Assembly: GCF_902705875.1 (NCBI RefSeq)
Contig: NZ_CACSIK010000001.1
Coordinates: 2,187,632-2,251,631, forward strand
Direction of reading: 5' to 3'
Source of the DNA: Zhongshania aliphaticivorans
Lineage (GTDB): Bacteria; Pseudomonadota; Gammaproteobacteria; Pseudomonadales; Spongiibacteraceae
DNA: 64,000 nucleotides
Positions within the stretch are counted from its first letter, which is position 1; each line of letters starts with the position of its first letter. The notes below the pieces were generated by a model that saw only the letters and a list, made by a program, of their open reading frames with translations, was not told where the DNA came from and ran no database searches. A program made the position numbers and the translations under genes. Below, one piece after another: positions 17,062-25,776 of this stretch.

Positions 17062-17075
17062 TTGATTTAGATCAG
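17062..17075. promoter_or_regulatory. FNR/Anr box upstream of ccoN
   Basis: TTGATTTAGATCAG matches the FNR consensus except at the last base. Its centre lies about 78 bases before the ccoN ATG, as expected for an FNR-activated cbb3 oxidase operon. Confidence 0.8.
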
Positions 17076-17146
17076 AACAAACACAAGGACAACTTGCGAA
17101 AATACATGTATTAACCGATTTCTGTAAAAAGATGAAAGGAATCCAT

Positions 17147-18580
17147 ATGGACTCTCAACTCCCTCTCCCACGGTACGATTACAAGGCAGTAAAAATGTTT
17201 ACTGTCATGGCCGTCGTCTGGGGCATTGTTGGTATGGCGGTAGGCGTTCTCATTGCCGCGCAGTTAGTATGGCCGGTGCTTAACTTTGATATACCATGGC
17301 TTAGCTTTGGACGCTTGCGCCCCCTACACACCAATGCAGTGATTTTTGCATTTGGTGGCTGTGTTCTTATGGGCTCCTCATTTTTTGTTGTACAGCGCAC
17401 CTGCCAAGCTCGCTTGGTGGGCGGCCCCTTAATCCCCTTTGTATTTTGGGGCTGGCAATTGGTTATTGTTTTAGCAGCAATCACCTTGCCAATGGGCTAC
17501 ACCAGCACCAAAGAATACGCAGAGTTAGAATGGCCAATTGATATATTAATCACCTTAGTGTGGGTTGCCTACGCCATTGTATTTTTTGGCACCATCATGA
17601 AACGGCGCATGAAACACATTTATGTGGCCAACTGGTTTTACGGTGCGTTTATCATCACTGTCGCCGTTCTGCATATCGTCAACAGCATGGCGGTTCCGGT
17701 CAGCTTAACTAAATCCTACTCGGTGTATTCCGGTGCAGTAGATGCCATGATCCAATGGTGGTACGGCCACAATGCAGTTGGCTTTTACCTAACTGCCGGC
17801 TTTCTGGGCATGATGTATTACTTTGTTCCTAAGCAAGCCGAGCGTCCGGTTTACTCTTACCGTTTATCCATTGTGCATTTTTGGGCGCTGGTTTCCGTAT
17901 ATATATGGGCTGGCCCCCACCACCTCCATTACACAGCGCTACCAGACTGGGCGCAAAGCTTGGGCATGGTTATGTCACTGATCTTATTAGCGCCATCTTG
18001 GGGAGGCATGATCAACGGCATGATGACCCTATCAGGGGCATGGCATAAATTACGCACCGACCCCATTTTGCGATTCTTGGTGGTATCCCTGTCCTTTTAC
18101 GGCATGTCGACATTTGAAGGCCCAATGATGGCCATTAAAACGGTCAACTCACTGTCTCACTACACCGACTGGACCATAGGCCACGTCCACTCTGGCGCCC
18201 TAGGTTGGGTGGCAATGATTTCCATCGGTACGATTTATCACTTAATCCCCGTTCTTTTCAACAAGCCCAAAATGCATAGCGTGCCCGCCATCAATGTGCA
18301 CTTTTGGTTATCGACTATTGGTACGGTGCTATACATTGCCTCTATGTGGGTAAACGGTATTGTTCAAGGCTTAATGTGGCGCGCCTATAACAGCGATGGC
18401 AGCCTTACTTACAGCTTTGCAGAATCGGTGCTGGCGAGTCACCCTGGCTACATTGTTCGCTTTTTAGGGGGCTGCATCTTCTTAAGCGGCATGCTAATTA
18501 TGGCTTGGAATGTATGGCAAACCATTCGCAATGAGGACGCACTCCCCGTGTCTAAAGGTGCAGCGGAGGTGGCGGCATGA
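17147..18580 (+). CDS. ccoN: cbb3-type cytochrome c oxidase subunit I
   Basis: This 477-residue catalytic subunit of the high-affinity terminal oxidase has about twelve transmembrane helices and binds low-spin haem b and the haem b3-CuB centre. Haem and copper ligands are visible as conserved histidines: H in [30 protein letters not shown], and the paired [12 protein letters not shown]. The ATG at 17147 is preceded by AAGGAA; an ATG five codons earlier has no ribosome site. The next gene overlaps by four bases. FNR control is suggested by the box at 17062. Confidence 0.96.
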   Translation: MDSQLPLPRYDYKAVKMFTVMAVVWGIVGMAVGVLIAAQLVWPVLNFDIPWLSFGRLRPLHTNAVIFAFGGCVLMGSSFFVVQRTCQARLVGGPLIPFVFWGWQLVIVLAAITLPMGYTSTKEYAELEWPIDILITLVWVAYAIVFFGTIMKRRMKHIYVANWFYGAFIITVAVLHIVNSMAVPVSLTKSYSVYSGAVDAMIQWWYGHNAVGFYLTAGFLGMMYYFVPKQAERPVYSYRLSIVHFWALVSVYIWAGPHHLHYTALPDWAQSLGMVMSLILLAPSWGGMINGMMTLSGAWHKLRTDPILRFLVVSLSFYGMSTFEGPMMAIKTVNSLSHYTDWTIGHVHSGALGWVAMISIGTIYHLIPVLFNKPKMHSVPAINVHFWLSTIGTVLYIASMWVNGIVQGLMWRAYNSDGSLTYSFAESVLASHPGYIVRFLGGCIFLSGMLIMAWNVWQTIRNEDALPVSKGAAEVAA

Positions 18581-19185
18581 ATCACGATCTAGTTGAAAAG
18601 AACATCGGCCTAATGATTATTTTCATCATTATCGCCATTAGCTTTGGTGCACTGGTTGAGCTGGTTCCCCTTGCCTTTCAGAAGGAAACCACTGAACCCA
18701 TCAAAGGCCTAAAACCCCTTAATGCAATGCAGCTAACAGGCCGCGACATATACATTCGCGAAGGTTGCCACGTCTGTCATTCGCAGATGATTCGTCCAAT
18801 GCGTTCTGAAACTGAACGCTATGGCCACTACTCCGTCGCCGGCGAGAGCGTTTACGAACATCCATTTCTCTGGGGTTCTAAGCGTACCGGCCCCGACCTA
18901 GCCCGTGTAGGTGAGCGCTACAGCGATGAATGGCACCGCGCCCATCTTTACGACCCTCGAGCCGTTGTTCCCGAGTCCATTATGCCCGCCTACCCTTGGC
19001 TCTTTAACAACGAGATTGACGCGTCTATGGTCGGTAAAAAAATGGCGGCGTTGCGCAAGGTTGGCGTTCCCTACACCGACGCTGATATCGCCAACGCGGC
19101 AGAAAGCGTACAGGGTAAAAAAGAGATCGACGCCATGGTTGCCTACTTACAACAGCTTGGCACGCTGATCAAATACAAACGCTAA
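18577..19185 (+). CDS. ccoO: cbb3 oxidase monohaem cytochrome c subunit
   Basis: This 202-residue membrane-anchored cytochrome c passes electrons to CcoN. One N-terminal helix is at residues about 8-30. The haem site CHVCH follows in [15 protein letters not shown], with a distal Met ligand probably in [10 protein letters not shown]. The start codon overlaps the ccoN stop (ATGA). The length is normal for the family. Confidence 0.95.
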   Translation: MNHDLVEKNIGLMIIFIIIAISFGALVELVPLAFQKETTEPIKGLKPLNAMQLTGRDIYIREGCHVCHSQMIRPMRSETERYGHYSVAGESVYEHPFLWGSKRTGPDLARVGERYSDEWHRAHLYDPRAVVPESIMPAYPWLFNNEIDASMVGKKMAALRKVGVPYTDADIANAAESVQGKKEIDAMVAYLQQLGTLIKYKR

Positions 19186-19201
19186 GGCTAGGGGGCATCA
19201 A

Positions 19202-19393
19202 ATGGATCAAGATAATCTAAGAGCATTAGCAACCCTATTAACATTTATCGCTTTTATCGCTTTAAGCATTAGTGTATTTCGCAAGAACCGAAAAGCCTAT
19301 TTTGAAGATGCCGCCCTACTGCCTTTTGCTGAAGATGACAGCAACCGTCAGCAAGAACGAAACGGCAAAGACGTGGAGAACCACAATGAGTAG
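19202..19393 (+). CDS. ccoQ: cbb3 oxidase small subunit
   Basis: This 63-residue protein has one helix (about 9-27), followed by RKNRKAYFEDAALLPF, the typical CcoQ pattern. It stabilises the oxidase complex. The start follows TAGGGGGC. It overlaps ccoP by eight bases. Confidence 0.9.
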   Translation: MDQDNLRALATLLTFIAFIALSISVFRKNRKAYFEDAALLPFAEDDSNRQQERNGKDVENHNE

Positions 19394-20264
19394 TTTTTGG
19401 AGTATGTGGATCATCGTTCTAACGGTGATCTCTATTGCCCTAATTGTGTGGCTATTATTTAGTAATCGTAAAATAACGGCGAGCAAAGAAAACCAAACTA
19501 CCGGTCACATATACGATGGTATAGAGGAGTACGACAACCCACTGCCATCGTGGTGGTTCAAAATGTTCGTAATCAGTATTGTCTTTGCAATTGGCTACCT
19601 TATTGCCTTCCCAGGCTTGGGTAATTTCCCAGGACTACTCAACTGGACCTCGGTAGGTAAATGGGAAAAAGAAGTGGCCCGTGCAGAGCAAGCCAACGAC
19701 GCCTTGTACGCTGGCTTTATGACAACCGATACCCAAACCCTAGCCGCCAACAAAAAAGCCATGCGAATTGGCAAACGTATTTTTGCCAACAACTGTGCTA
19801 TTTGCCACGGCGTGAATGGCGAAGGTAGTTATGGCTTTCCAAACCTCACCGACCAAGATTGGCTTTACGGCGGTACACCTGAGCTAATCCAAACGTCTAT
19901 ATCTCAGGGCCGCAACGGCGCTATGCCGGCATGGAATGCCATGTTCGACAACGACGGCCTAGAAGCGATGGCCCAATACGTTAAAAACCTAGCGTCAACC
20001 GACTTAGACACAGACAGTCCAGCAGGAAAAAAATTCGCCATGTTATGTGCGTCCTGCCATGGCGCAGAAGGACAAGGCAATCAAGCGATGGGAGCTCCCA
20101 ATTTAGCTGATAATATTTGGCTTTATGGCGGCGACGCAGGTCAAATTAAACATAGCATTGCCAGTGGACGTGGAGGTCAAATGCCAGCCCATCATGACAA
20201 GCTCAGTGCGGAAAAAATTCATTTATTAACCGCCTATGTCTATCAATTAAGTCAACAGCAATAG
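19386..20264 (+). CDS. ccoP: cbb3 oxidase dihaem cytochrome c subunit
   Basis: This 292-residue subunit has two N-terminal membrane helices (about 5-27 and 58-77) and two cytochrome c domains with haem sites CAICHG and CASCHG. Methionine ligands are probably in GAMPAWNAM and GQMPAHHDKL. It receives electrons from soluble cytochrome c. The start at 19386 is inside the end of ccoQ. The open frame reaches back to 19272 but that extension only re-reads ccoQ in another frame. The YDGIEEYDNPLPSWW block is the CcoP hallmark. Confidence 0.95.
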   Translation: MSSFWSMWIIVLTVISIALIVWLLFSNRKITASKENQTTGHIYDGIEEYDNPLPSWWFKMFVISIVFAIGYLIAFPGLGNFPGLLNWTSVGKWEKEVARAEQANDALYAGFMTTDTQTLAANKKAMRIGKRIFANNCAICHGVNGEGSYGFPNLTDQDWLYGGTPELIQTSISQGRNGAMPAWNAMFDNDGLEAMAQYVKNLASTDLDTDSPAGKKFAMLCASCHGAEGQGNQAMGAPNLADNIWLYGGDAGQIKHSIASGRGGQMPAHHDKLSAEKIHLLTAYVYQLSQQQ

Positions 20265-20298
20265 CCTTAATGATCGGTTCCGCCGAGGCACGGCAAAT

Positions 20299-21756
20299 AT
20301 GAACACCAACACACCGACGAACCCGTCCGACAGGCATAGCATGGATAATGACCCGAACCGCATACCTGTCGAGGAATTTGTACCGGCAGAAGTCTCAGAA
20401 ATCGACCTGTATCAGAAGCGTGAAAAAATTTACACTCGAAAGATTGAAGGTTTTTTTCAGCGTATTCGCACACTGACGGGCTGGCCACTGTTGATGGGGT
20501 ATTTTCTTGTTCCCTGGCTGCAATGGGACGGCCGTCAGTCAGTGCTTTTTGATCTACCTGCCCGACAATTTAATATTCTCGGTCTCACCTTTTGGCCCCA
20601 AGACCTCACAATGTTGGCCTGGGTCCTGATCATCTCCGCATTTTTACTGTTTACCGTAACCAATTTTGCCGGCCGTGTGTGGTGTGGATTTAGCTGCCCA
20701 CAAACGGTTTGGACCAGTATCTTTATGTGGATAGAACAAAAAGTCGAAGGGAGTCGAAATCAACGTATTAAATTAGATTCAGCGCCCTGGAGCGGCCAAA
20801 AATTTGGTAAAAAACTGCTTAAACACAGCATGTGGTTAGCAGTGGCATTTTACACCGGCTTTACGTTTGTGGGTTATTTCACGCCCATTATCGATTTAAG
20901 CTACGGGTTTTTCGCGCTCTCCATCCACCCTTGGGCCTTGTTTTGGATTGCGTTCTTTACTATTGCAACTTATGGCAATGCGGGCTGGCTTCGGGAACAA
21001 GTCTGTATGTATATGTGCCCTTATGCACGTTTTCAGTCAGCGATGTTTGACCCCGACACACTGATCATTTCCTATGACAAACAGCGTGGTGAAAAACGCG
21101 GTTCCCGTAAACGCAATGAGCAGTCTGCAGACGTCGGCCTTGGCGACTGTATTGATTGCCAACTTTGCGTGCAAGTCTGTCCAACAGGCATTGATATCCG
21201 CGATGGCTTGCAATACCAGTGCATCGGTTGTGCACTGTGTGTTGACGCCTGCGACTCGGTTATGGATAAAATGCATTACCCCAAAGGCCTGATTCGCTAC
21301 ACCACAGAAAACACCTTAAACGGCAAGCCGTCTAAAATTCTGCGGCCGCGCTTAATAGGCTATGTGATCGCATTGCTTGTCATGTGTTCTTTACTGACCT
21401 ACCGGATTACCGCTAGAGAAACTATTGAGTTGAGCGTCCTCCGCGACCGCCAAGCACTTTATTATCAAAACGAACAAGGCGATATTGATAATCGCTACAC
21501 CCTAAAAGTGGCCAACAAAACTCAACAAGCACACCAATATCAGTTATCAGTATCATCACCGCACCCACTCTCGTTATTGGGCTCCATAAAATTTCAAGTG
21601 CTCAGTGGTGAAGTGGTTGATATCCCCATCACCCTGCGCGCCAATGCTCAGCAAGCATTACAGGCCAGCTTTGCAATAACCTTTGAAGCGCAACGGCTAG
21701 ACGCCGACAACGACATTGTCAGCCAAGAAAGTCGCTTTTTTGCACCCACAGAGTAA
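20299..21756 (+). CDS. ccoG: cbb3 maturation polyferredoxin
   Basis: This 485-residue membrane iron-sulfur protein of the FixG/CcoG family reduces copper during cbb3 assembly. Several helices lie between residues 60 and 220. CGFSCPQTVW and CMYMCPYARF are followed by two 4Fe-4S motifs, CIDCQLCVQVCP and CIGCALCVDACD. The C-terminal third is a periplasmic Ig-like domain. The start at 20299 follows GAGGC. It opens the ccoGHIS maturation group, 34 bases after ccoP. Confidence 0.94.
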   Translation: MNTNTPTNPSDRHSMDNDPNRIPVEEFVPAEVSEIDLYQKREKIYTRKIEGFFQRIRTLTGWPLLMGYFLVPWLQWDGRQSVLFDLPARQFNILGLTFWPQDLTMLAWVLIISAFLLFTVTNFAGRVWCGFSCPQTVWTSIFMWIEQKVEGSRNQRIKLDSAPWSGQKFGKKLLKHSMWLAVAFYTGFTFVGYFTPIIDLSYGFFALSIHPWALFWIAFFTIATYGNAGWLREQVCMYMCPYARFQSAMFDPDTLIISYDKQRGEKRGSRKRNEQSADVGLGDCIDCQLCVQVCPTGIDIRDGLQYQCIGCALCVDACDSVMDKMHYPKGLIRYTTENTLNGKPSKILRPRLIGYVIALLVMCSLLTYRITARETIELSVLRDRQALYYQNEQGDIDNRYTLKVANKTQQAHQYQLSVSSPHPLSLLGSIKFQVLSGEVVDIPITLRANAQQALQASFAITFEAQRLDADNDIVSQESRFFAPTE

Positions 21757-21762
21757 ACCCAC

Positions 21763-22314
21763 ATGTCCGCAAACAATGTGACACAGTCAGAGCCTGCCGC
21801 CGCCAAATGGTATCAACAATTTTGGCCTTGGTTTCTTATTGTGCTTCCTGGCATCGTTGTTATTGCGAGTATTGTAACTGTGGTTATAGCGCTAACGCAT
21901 AGCGACAATCTAGTTCGGGATGATTATTACAAAGAGGGCTTGGCGATTAACCGTTACTTGGCCCAAGATGAAGCCGCGCTAGCGATGAAACTTGTCGCAG
22001 AGGGTCAGTTAAGCAAGCAAGGGTTTATACAAATTTCTTTGCGCGGGAATAGTATTCCATTACATCAACATCTACTTTTAAACTGGCAACACCCCACTGA
22101 CGAAAATTTGGATTTTCAAACCGTATTGCTTAGAGACGGGAGCCATCATTACAGTGCGCAAGTTAAGCACGATATCGACAGTCGCTGGTATCTCGCCCTC
22201 AGTCCTTATGATGACGGTGAGCAACACCAATGGCGCTTAAAAGTCGAGTTTGACGCAAAAAATAGCGCCAATTTCATAATGCATAGCCAAAGCAGCAACC
22301 GAGAAACTCAATGA
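21763..22314 (+). CDS. ccoH: cbb3 maturation protein FixH/CcoH
   Basis: This 183-residue protein has a single N-terminal helix (residues about 23-46) and a periplasmic domain. The DNLVRDDYYKEGLAIN block is diagnostic for FixH. CcoH stabilises assembly of the cbb3 complex. It starts six bases after the ccoG stop and overlaps ccoI by four bases. Confidence 0.9.
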   Translation: MSANNVTQSEPAAAKWYQQFWPWFLIVLPGIVVIASIVTVVIALTHSDNLVRDDYYKEGLAINRYLAQDEAALAMKLVAEGQLSKQGFIQISLRGNSIPLHQHLLLNWQHPTDENLDFQTVLLRDGSHHYSAQVKHDIDSRWYLALSPYDDGEQHQWRLKVEFDAKNSANFIMHSQSSNRETQ

Positions 22315-24755
22315 GTCTAGACTGCTATCACTGCGGAGAACCACTACCAAGCGGAGTTAACTTTCATGTTGTTGTTAACGGACAGCCCAAACAAGTTTGC
22401 TGTCGTGGTTGCCAAGCTGTTGCAGAATGTATTTTGTCTGCAGGTCTAGATGATTATTATCGATTGCGATCCTCCGTCGCGGACACACCAAGTGATAGCA
22501 ATGAGGACTTTAGTCGCTATGATGACCCCGTACTTATTGAAACGTTTTCGCACCGCGAAGAGCAATACTGGGTCAGCCGATTCAATATTGGCGGGCTAAG
22601 ATGTGCAGCCTGTGCTTGGTTAATTGAACACCATTTACAGGGTATTGATGGTGTTGCATCCGTTACCGTACACCTGCAAAATGCGGTAGCCACTGTAAAA
22701 TGGAATCCAGATTGTATACCCGTTAGCCAGCTGTTTAGGCATTTCAATACCTTAGGCTATCAGGCCTTACCTTGGTCAGCTGCTAACCGTGATAAACAGA
22801 TACACGACGAAATGGATGGCCTGCTGCGACGGCTGGGTATAGCCGGTATTGGTATGATGCAAGCGGGCATGGTTGCCATTGGTTTATATGCCGGTGATTT
22901 TCAAGGCATTGAACAAAGCACCTCAACCTTACTGCGAGTGTTCAGCCTGATTGTTACCACACCGGTACTGCTCTACTCTGCACAACCCTTTTTCAAAAAT
23001 GCGTGGCGCTCCCTGCGACACTGGCACCCCGGCATGGATGTTCCAGTCTCCATTGCGCTAGCTGCTGCGTACCTTGCGAGCTTACTGGCAACAGTGCGCC
23101 AAGGCGAACACGTGTATTTCGACACGATCAGCATGTTTACTTTTTTCTTGCTACTCAGCCGCTACCTGCAGCTTCGTGTCAGCCAGCATCAACATAGCCA
23201 ACCTTGTCTACCAATATCAGCCAGACAAATCACCCTGCTTGGTAGCAATGAGTTTGCATGGACGCCGGTACAATCATTAGAGGTTGGCGACCTTATCAGC
23301 ATACACCCAGGCGAAACCATTCCCATTGATGGCATTATCCGACGAGGTCAAAGCGATATTGAAAACAGCGCCTTCAGTGGCGAGTTCATCCCAGAGCAAG
23401 GTCAGCCCGGCACTGCCGTCATGGCTGGATGCGGAAATATCGACGGTAATATCGACTTAGAAGTAACTGCAACTGCCGCTAACTCGGCATGGACAAAAAT
23501 AGACCAACTGCTAGAACAGGCCCAATCTAACAAACCCTTGGCAGCGCAATTAGCCGATCGCTTATCTAGCCAGTTTGTTATGCTTGTACTTCTTGTTAGT
23601 GGTTTAAGTTTTGCCTATTGGCATAACCACGACGGCGGATCAGCGTTTCTCATTGCCCTTTCCGTCTTAGTGGTTAGCTGTCCCTGCGCCCTATCCCTGG
23701 CTACCCCTGCCAGCTATACCGCCGCGATTAAAGCCTTAAGACAAAACGGCATATTATTAAGTAATGGCCGTGCACTAGAACAATTAAAAAATATTAGCCA
23801 TATTATTTTTGATAAAACCGGCACTCTAACTGAAGGTCGACCGCACATCCTAGCTTGCCACTTATTTGGCAATAGCAATAAGCAAGAAATATTGCGTATT
23901 GCAGCCAGCTTAGAGCAGCTTTCACAACACCCTATCGCTCATGCCTTTGCGCTTAAGCAAGAACATGCACTAGAACTAAAAAACGGTCAGGTAAGCAGTG
24001 GCGCGGGGGTAAGCGCTACAATCAATGGCCGAGAATACCGTATTGGCAGTGCCAAATTTTGTCGAGTTGAAGCTCCCCCGATAAGCCCTCATCTTAATGT
24101 TTACCTCTCTGGTCAAGACGGCCTGCTGGCTCACTTTGAACTTACTGATGAAATTCGTCCTGACGCTTCAGCACTAATACAAACCTTAGATAATTCTGGT
24201 CTTAACGTCGAGGTACTTAGCGGTGACCATTCCGATCAAGTTGCCACTGTTAGCAAAATTCTCAACATAAAAAATTATCACTCAGGGTACAGTGCAGCAC
24301 AAAAACTCGACCATGTTAAACAACTTCAAAAGCAAGGCGCCGTGGTTATGATGGTCGGCGATGGCATAAACGATGCCCCTGTCATTGCAGCGGCAGACAT
24401 CTCAGTGGCCATGACCAGCGCAAGTGAGTTAACCCGCGCGCAATCCGATGTCATTCTGCTAGAGAACAGACTTAGTGCTATTATCGAATTATTCAACAAG
24501 GCAAAACAAAGCCGACGGATACTATTGCAAAACTTGACCTGGGCGCTGCTCTACAATCTTATCAGCCTGCCGCTCGCCGCGATGGGCTTAGTACCTCCGT
24601 GGCTGGCAGCATTAGGTATGTCGCTAAGTTCATTATTGGTTGTTTTTAATGCTCTGCGTATAAGTGCAACACAAGCACCGCAGCCTTCCGCTCTAGACCA
24701 AGTCCAAGCCACGCCCAGCGAGTTACTGCCCCGTCATGGAGGCCAACATGGCTAG
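22311..24755 (+). CDS. ccoI: Copper-translocating P1B-type ATPase for cbb3 assembly
   Basis: This 814-residue membrane pump exports copper for the CuB site of cbb3 oxidase. An N-terminal cysteine-rich segment (CYHCGE near residue 4 and CCRGCQAV near 30) is followed by a heavy-metal-associated domain with GLRCAACAWL. Next come the transmembrane part with CPCALS, the actuator SGE motif, the phosphorylation site DKTGTLTEG and the hinge GDGINDAPVI. The extra N-terminal ferredoxin-like cysteines are typical of FixI. It overlaps ccoH by four and ccoS by eight bases. Confidence 0.95.
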   Translation: MSLDCYHCGEPLPSGVNFHVVVNGQPKQVCCRGCQAVAECILSAGLDDYYRLRSSVADTPSDSNEDFSRYDDPVLIETFSHREEQYWVSRFNIGGLRCAACAWLIEHHLQGIDGVASVTVHLQNAVATVKWNPDCIPVSQLFRHFNTLGYQALPWSAANRDKQIHDEMDGLLRRLGIAGIGMMQAGMVAIGLYAGDFQGIEQSTSTLLRVFSLIVTTPVLLYSAQPFFKNAWRSLRHWHPGMDVPVSIALAAAYLASLLATVRQGEHVYFDTISMFTFFLLLSRYLQLRVSQHQHSQPCLPISARQITLLGSNEFAWTPVQSLEVGDLISIHPGETIPIDGIIRRGQSDIENSAFSGEFIPEQGQPGTAVMAGCGNIDGNIDLEVTATAANSAWTKIDQLLEQAQSNKPLAAQLADRLSSQFVMLVLLVSGLSFAYWHNHDGGSAFLIALSVLVVSCPCALSLATPASYTAAIKALRQNGILLSNGRALEQLKNISHIIFDKTGTLTEGRPHILACHLFGNSNKQEILRIAASLEQLSQHPIAHAFALKQEHALELKNGQVSSGAGVSATINGREYRIGSAKFCRVEAPPISPHLNVYLSGQDGLLAHFELTDEIRPDASALIQTLDNSGLNVEVLSGDHSDQVATVSKILNIKNYHSGYSAAQKLDHVKQLQKQGAVVMMVGDGINDAPVIAAADISVAMTSASELTRAQSDVILLENRLSAIIELFNKAKQSRRILLQNLTWALLYNLISLPLAAMGLVPPWLAALGMSLSSLLVVFNALRISATQAPQPSALDQVQATPSELLPRHGGQHG

Positions 24756-24939
24756 CTTAGTTATCCTCATTCCCATCGCACTGGTCTTCTTCGGCTTAAC
24801 CATCTATCTATTTTGGTGGTCCGTTGATAACGATCAATTTGAAGACTTAGACCGAGAGGGACAACGCTTATTATTTGACGAAACAGACCACCTTCAAAAA
24901 CCTTATCACTCTGACGACGAGCATAGCGAGGAACAATGA
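24748..24939 (+). CDS. ccoS: cbb3 maturation protein CcoS
   Basis: This 63-residue protein has one N-terminal helix (about 3-24) and the WSVDNDQFEDLDREG motif diagnostic for CcoS, which is needed for cofactor insertion. I choose ATG 24748 because GGAGG lies seven bases upstream; an ATG four codons earlier has none. It overlaps ccoI by eight bases and the next gene by four. Confidence 0.9.
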   Translation: MASLVILIPIALVFFGLTIYLFWWSVDNDQFEDLDREGQRLLFDETDHLQKPYHSDDEHSEEQ

Positions 24940-25739
24940 TACCCGAGGCACTAAGCTACTCAGCAGCGTTTTTATTAGGCTTGGTAGGCAGTCCCCACTG
25001 TGTCGGAATGTGTGGTGGTATAGCAGGACTTTTGGGTGCATCAACTACATCGCCAATAACTGCAAAAACACAAAATATCATAGCTCGGAGTTTCGCCGCC
25101 AATAGCGCCCAGAGTATTTACTATGGCCTGCTTTTCCAACTGGGACGCATCGCTAGTTATGCCTTTCTCGGTGCGATACTCGGTGGCTCGGTGGCCTTGG
25201 TAGGCGCAATCGCTGACCCACAACTGATGTCAGTAAGCAAAATCATGCGAATTCTTGCCAGTATCATGCTCGTCGTTATGGCGCTATCCATCGCCGGTTG
25301 GAGTCACGTTGCAATGGCCTTAGAAAAATTGGGGGGACGTTTATGGCACCTAATACAGCCCTTAAGCAAACGATTCATACCCATAGACACCGCTAGCAAA
25401 GCCATTGCAGTGGGTGCTCTGTGGGGATTTCTGCCCTGTGGACTCATCTACAGCGCCCTAGCATGGACATCACTCAGCGGCAGCTCAAGCCAATCAGCAC
25501 TGCTTATGGCATGTTTCGGTTTGGGGACTGCACCAGCCGTATTAAGCATTGGCAGCCTAAGTGGTGGTCTTCGCAGTGCCTTGAACAAGCCACTGACACG
25601 CTATGGCTTTGCGGCACTGCTTTTATTACTGGCCTTATACCCTATGTATACTCTTTTTCTGCAACATTCTGAGACGCCATCACATACAAATACGGCACAT
25701 GCCAATACGCCTATGCATCATCACGGCATGAACCATTAG
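24936..25739 (+). CDS. SafE/TauE-like membrane protein (UreH-type) with His-rich tail
   Basis: This 267-residue polytopic protein of the sulfite-exporter/UreH_2 group regularly follows ccoS. The GSPHCVGMCGGI motif near residues 19-30 and GALWGFLPCGLIYSAL near 170-185 contain conserved cysteines also seen in copper-handling members. The C-terminal tail is rich in His (THTNTAHANTPMHHHGMNH) and could bind metal. It overlaps the ccoS stop by four bases. A role in copper delivery to the oxidase is an inference from this context. Confidence 0.82.
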   Translation: MIPEALSYSAAFLLGLVGSPHCVGMCGGIAGLLGASTTSPITAKTQNIIARSFAANSAQSIYYGLLFQLGRIASYAFLGAILGGSVALVGAIADPQLMSVSKIMRILASIMLVVMALSIAGWSHVAMALEKLGGRLWHLIQPLSKRFIPIDTASKAIAVGALWGFLPCGLIYSALAWTSLSGSSSQSALLMACFGLGTAPAVLSIGSLSGGLRSALNKPLTRYGFAALLLLLALYPMYTLFLQHSETPSHTNTAHANTPMHHHGMNH

Positions 25740-25776
25740 CACCCTCAAAACCACATTTACATCTGTATCGCTGTTT

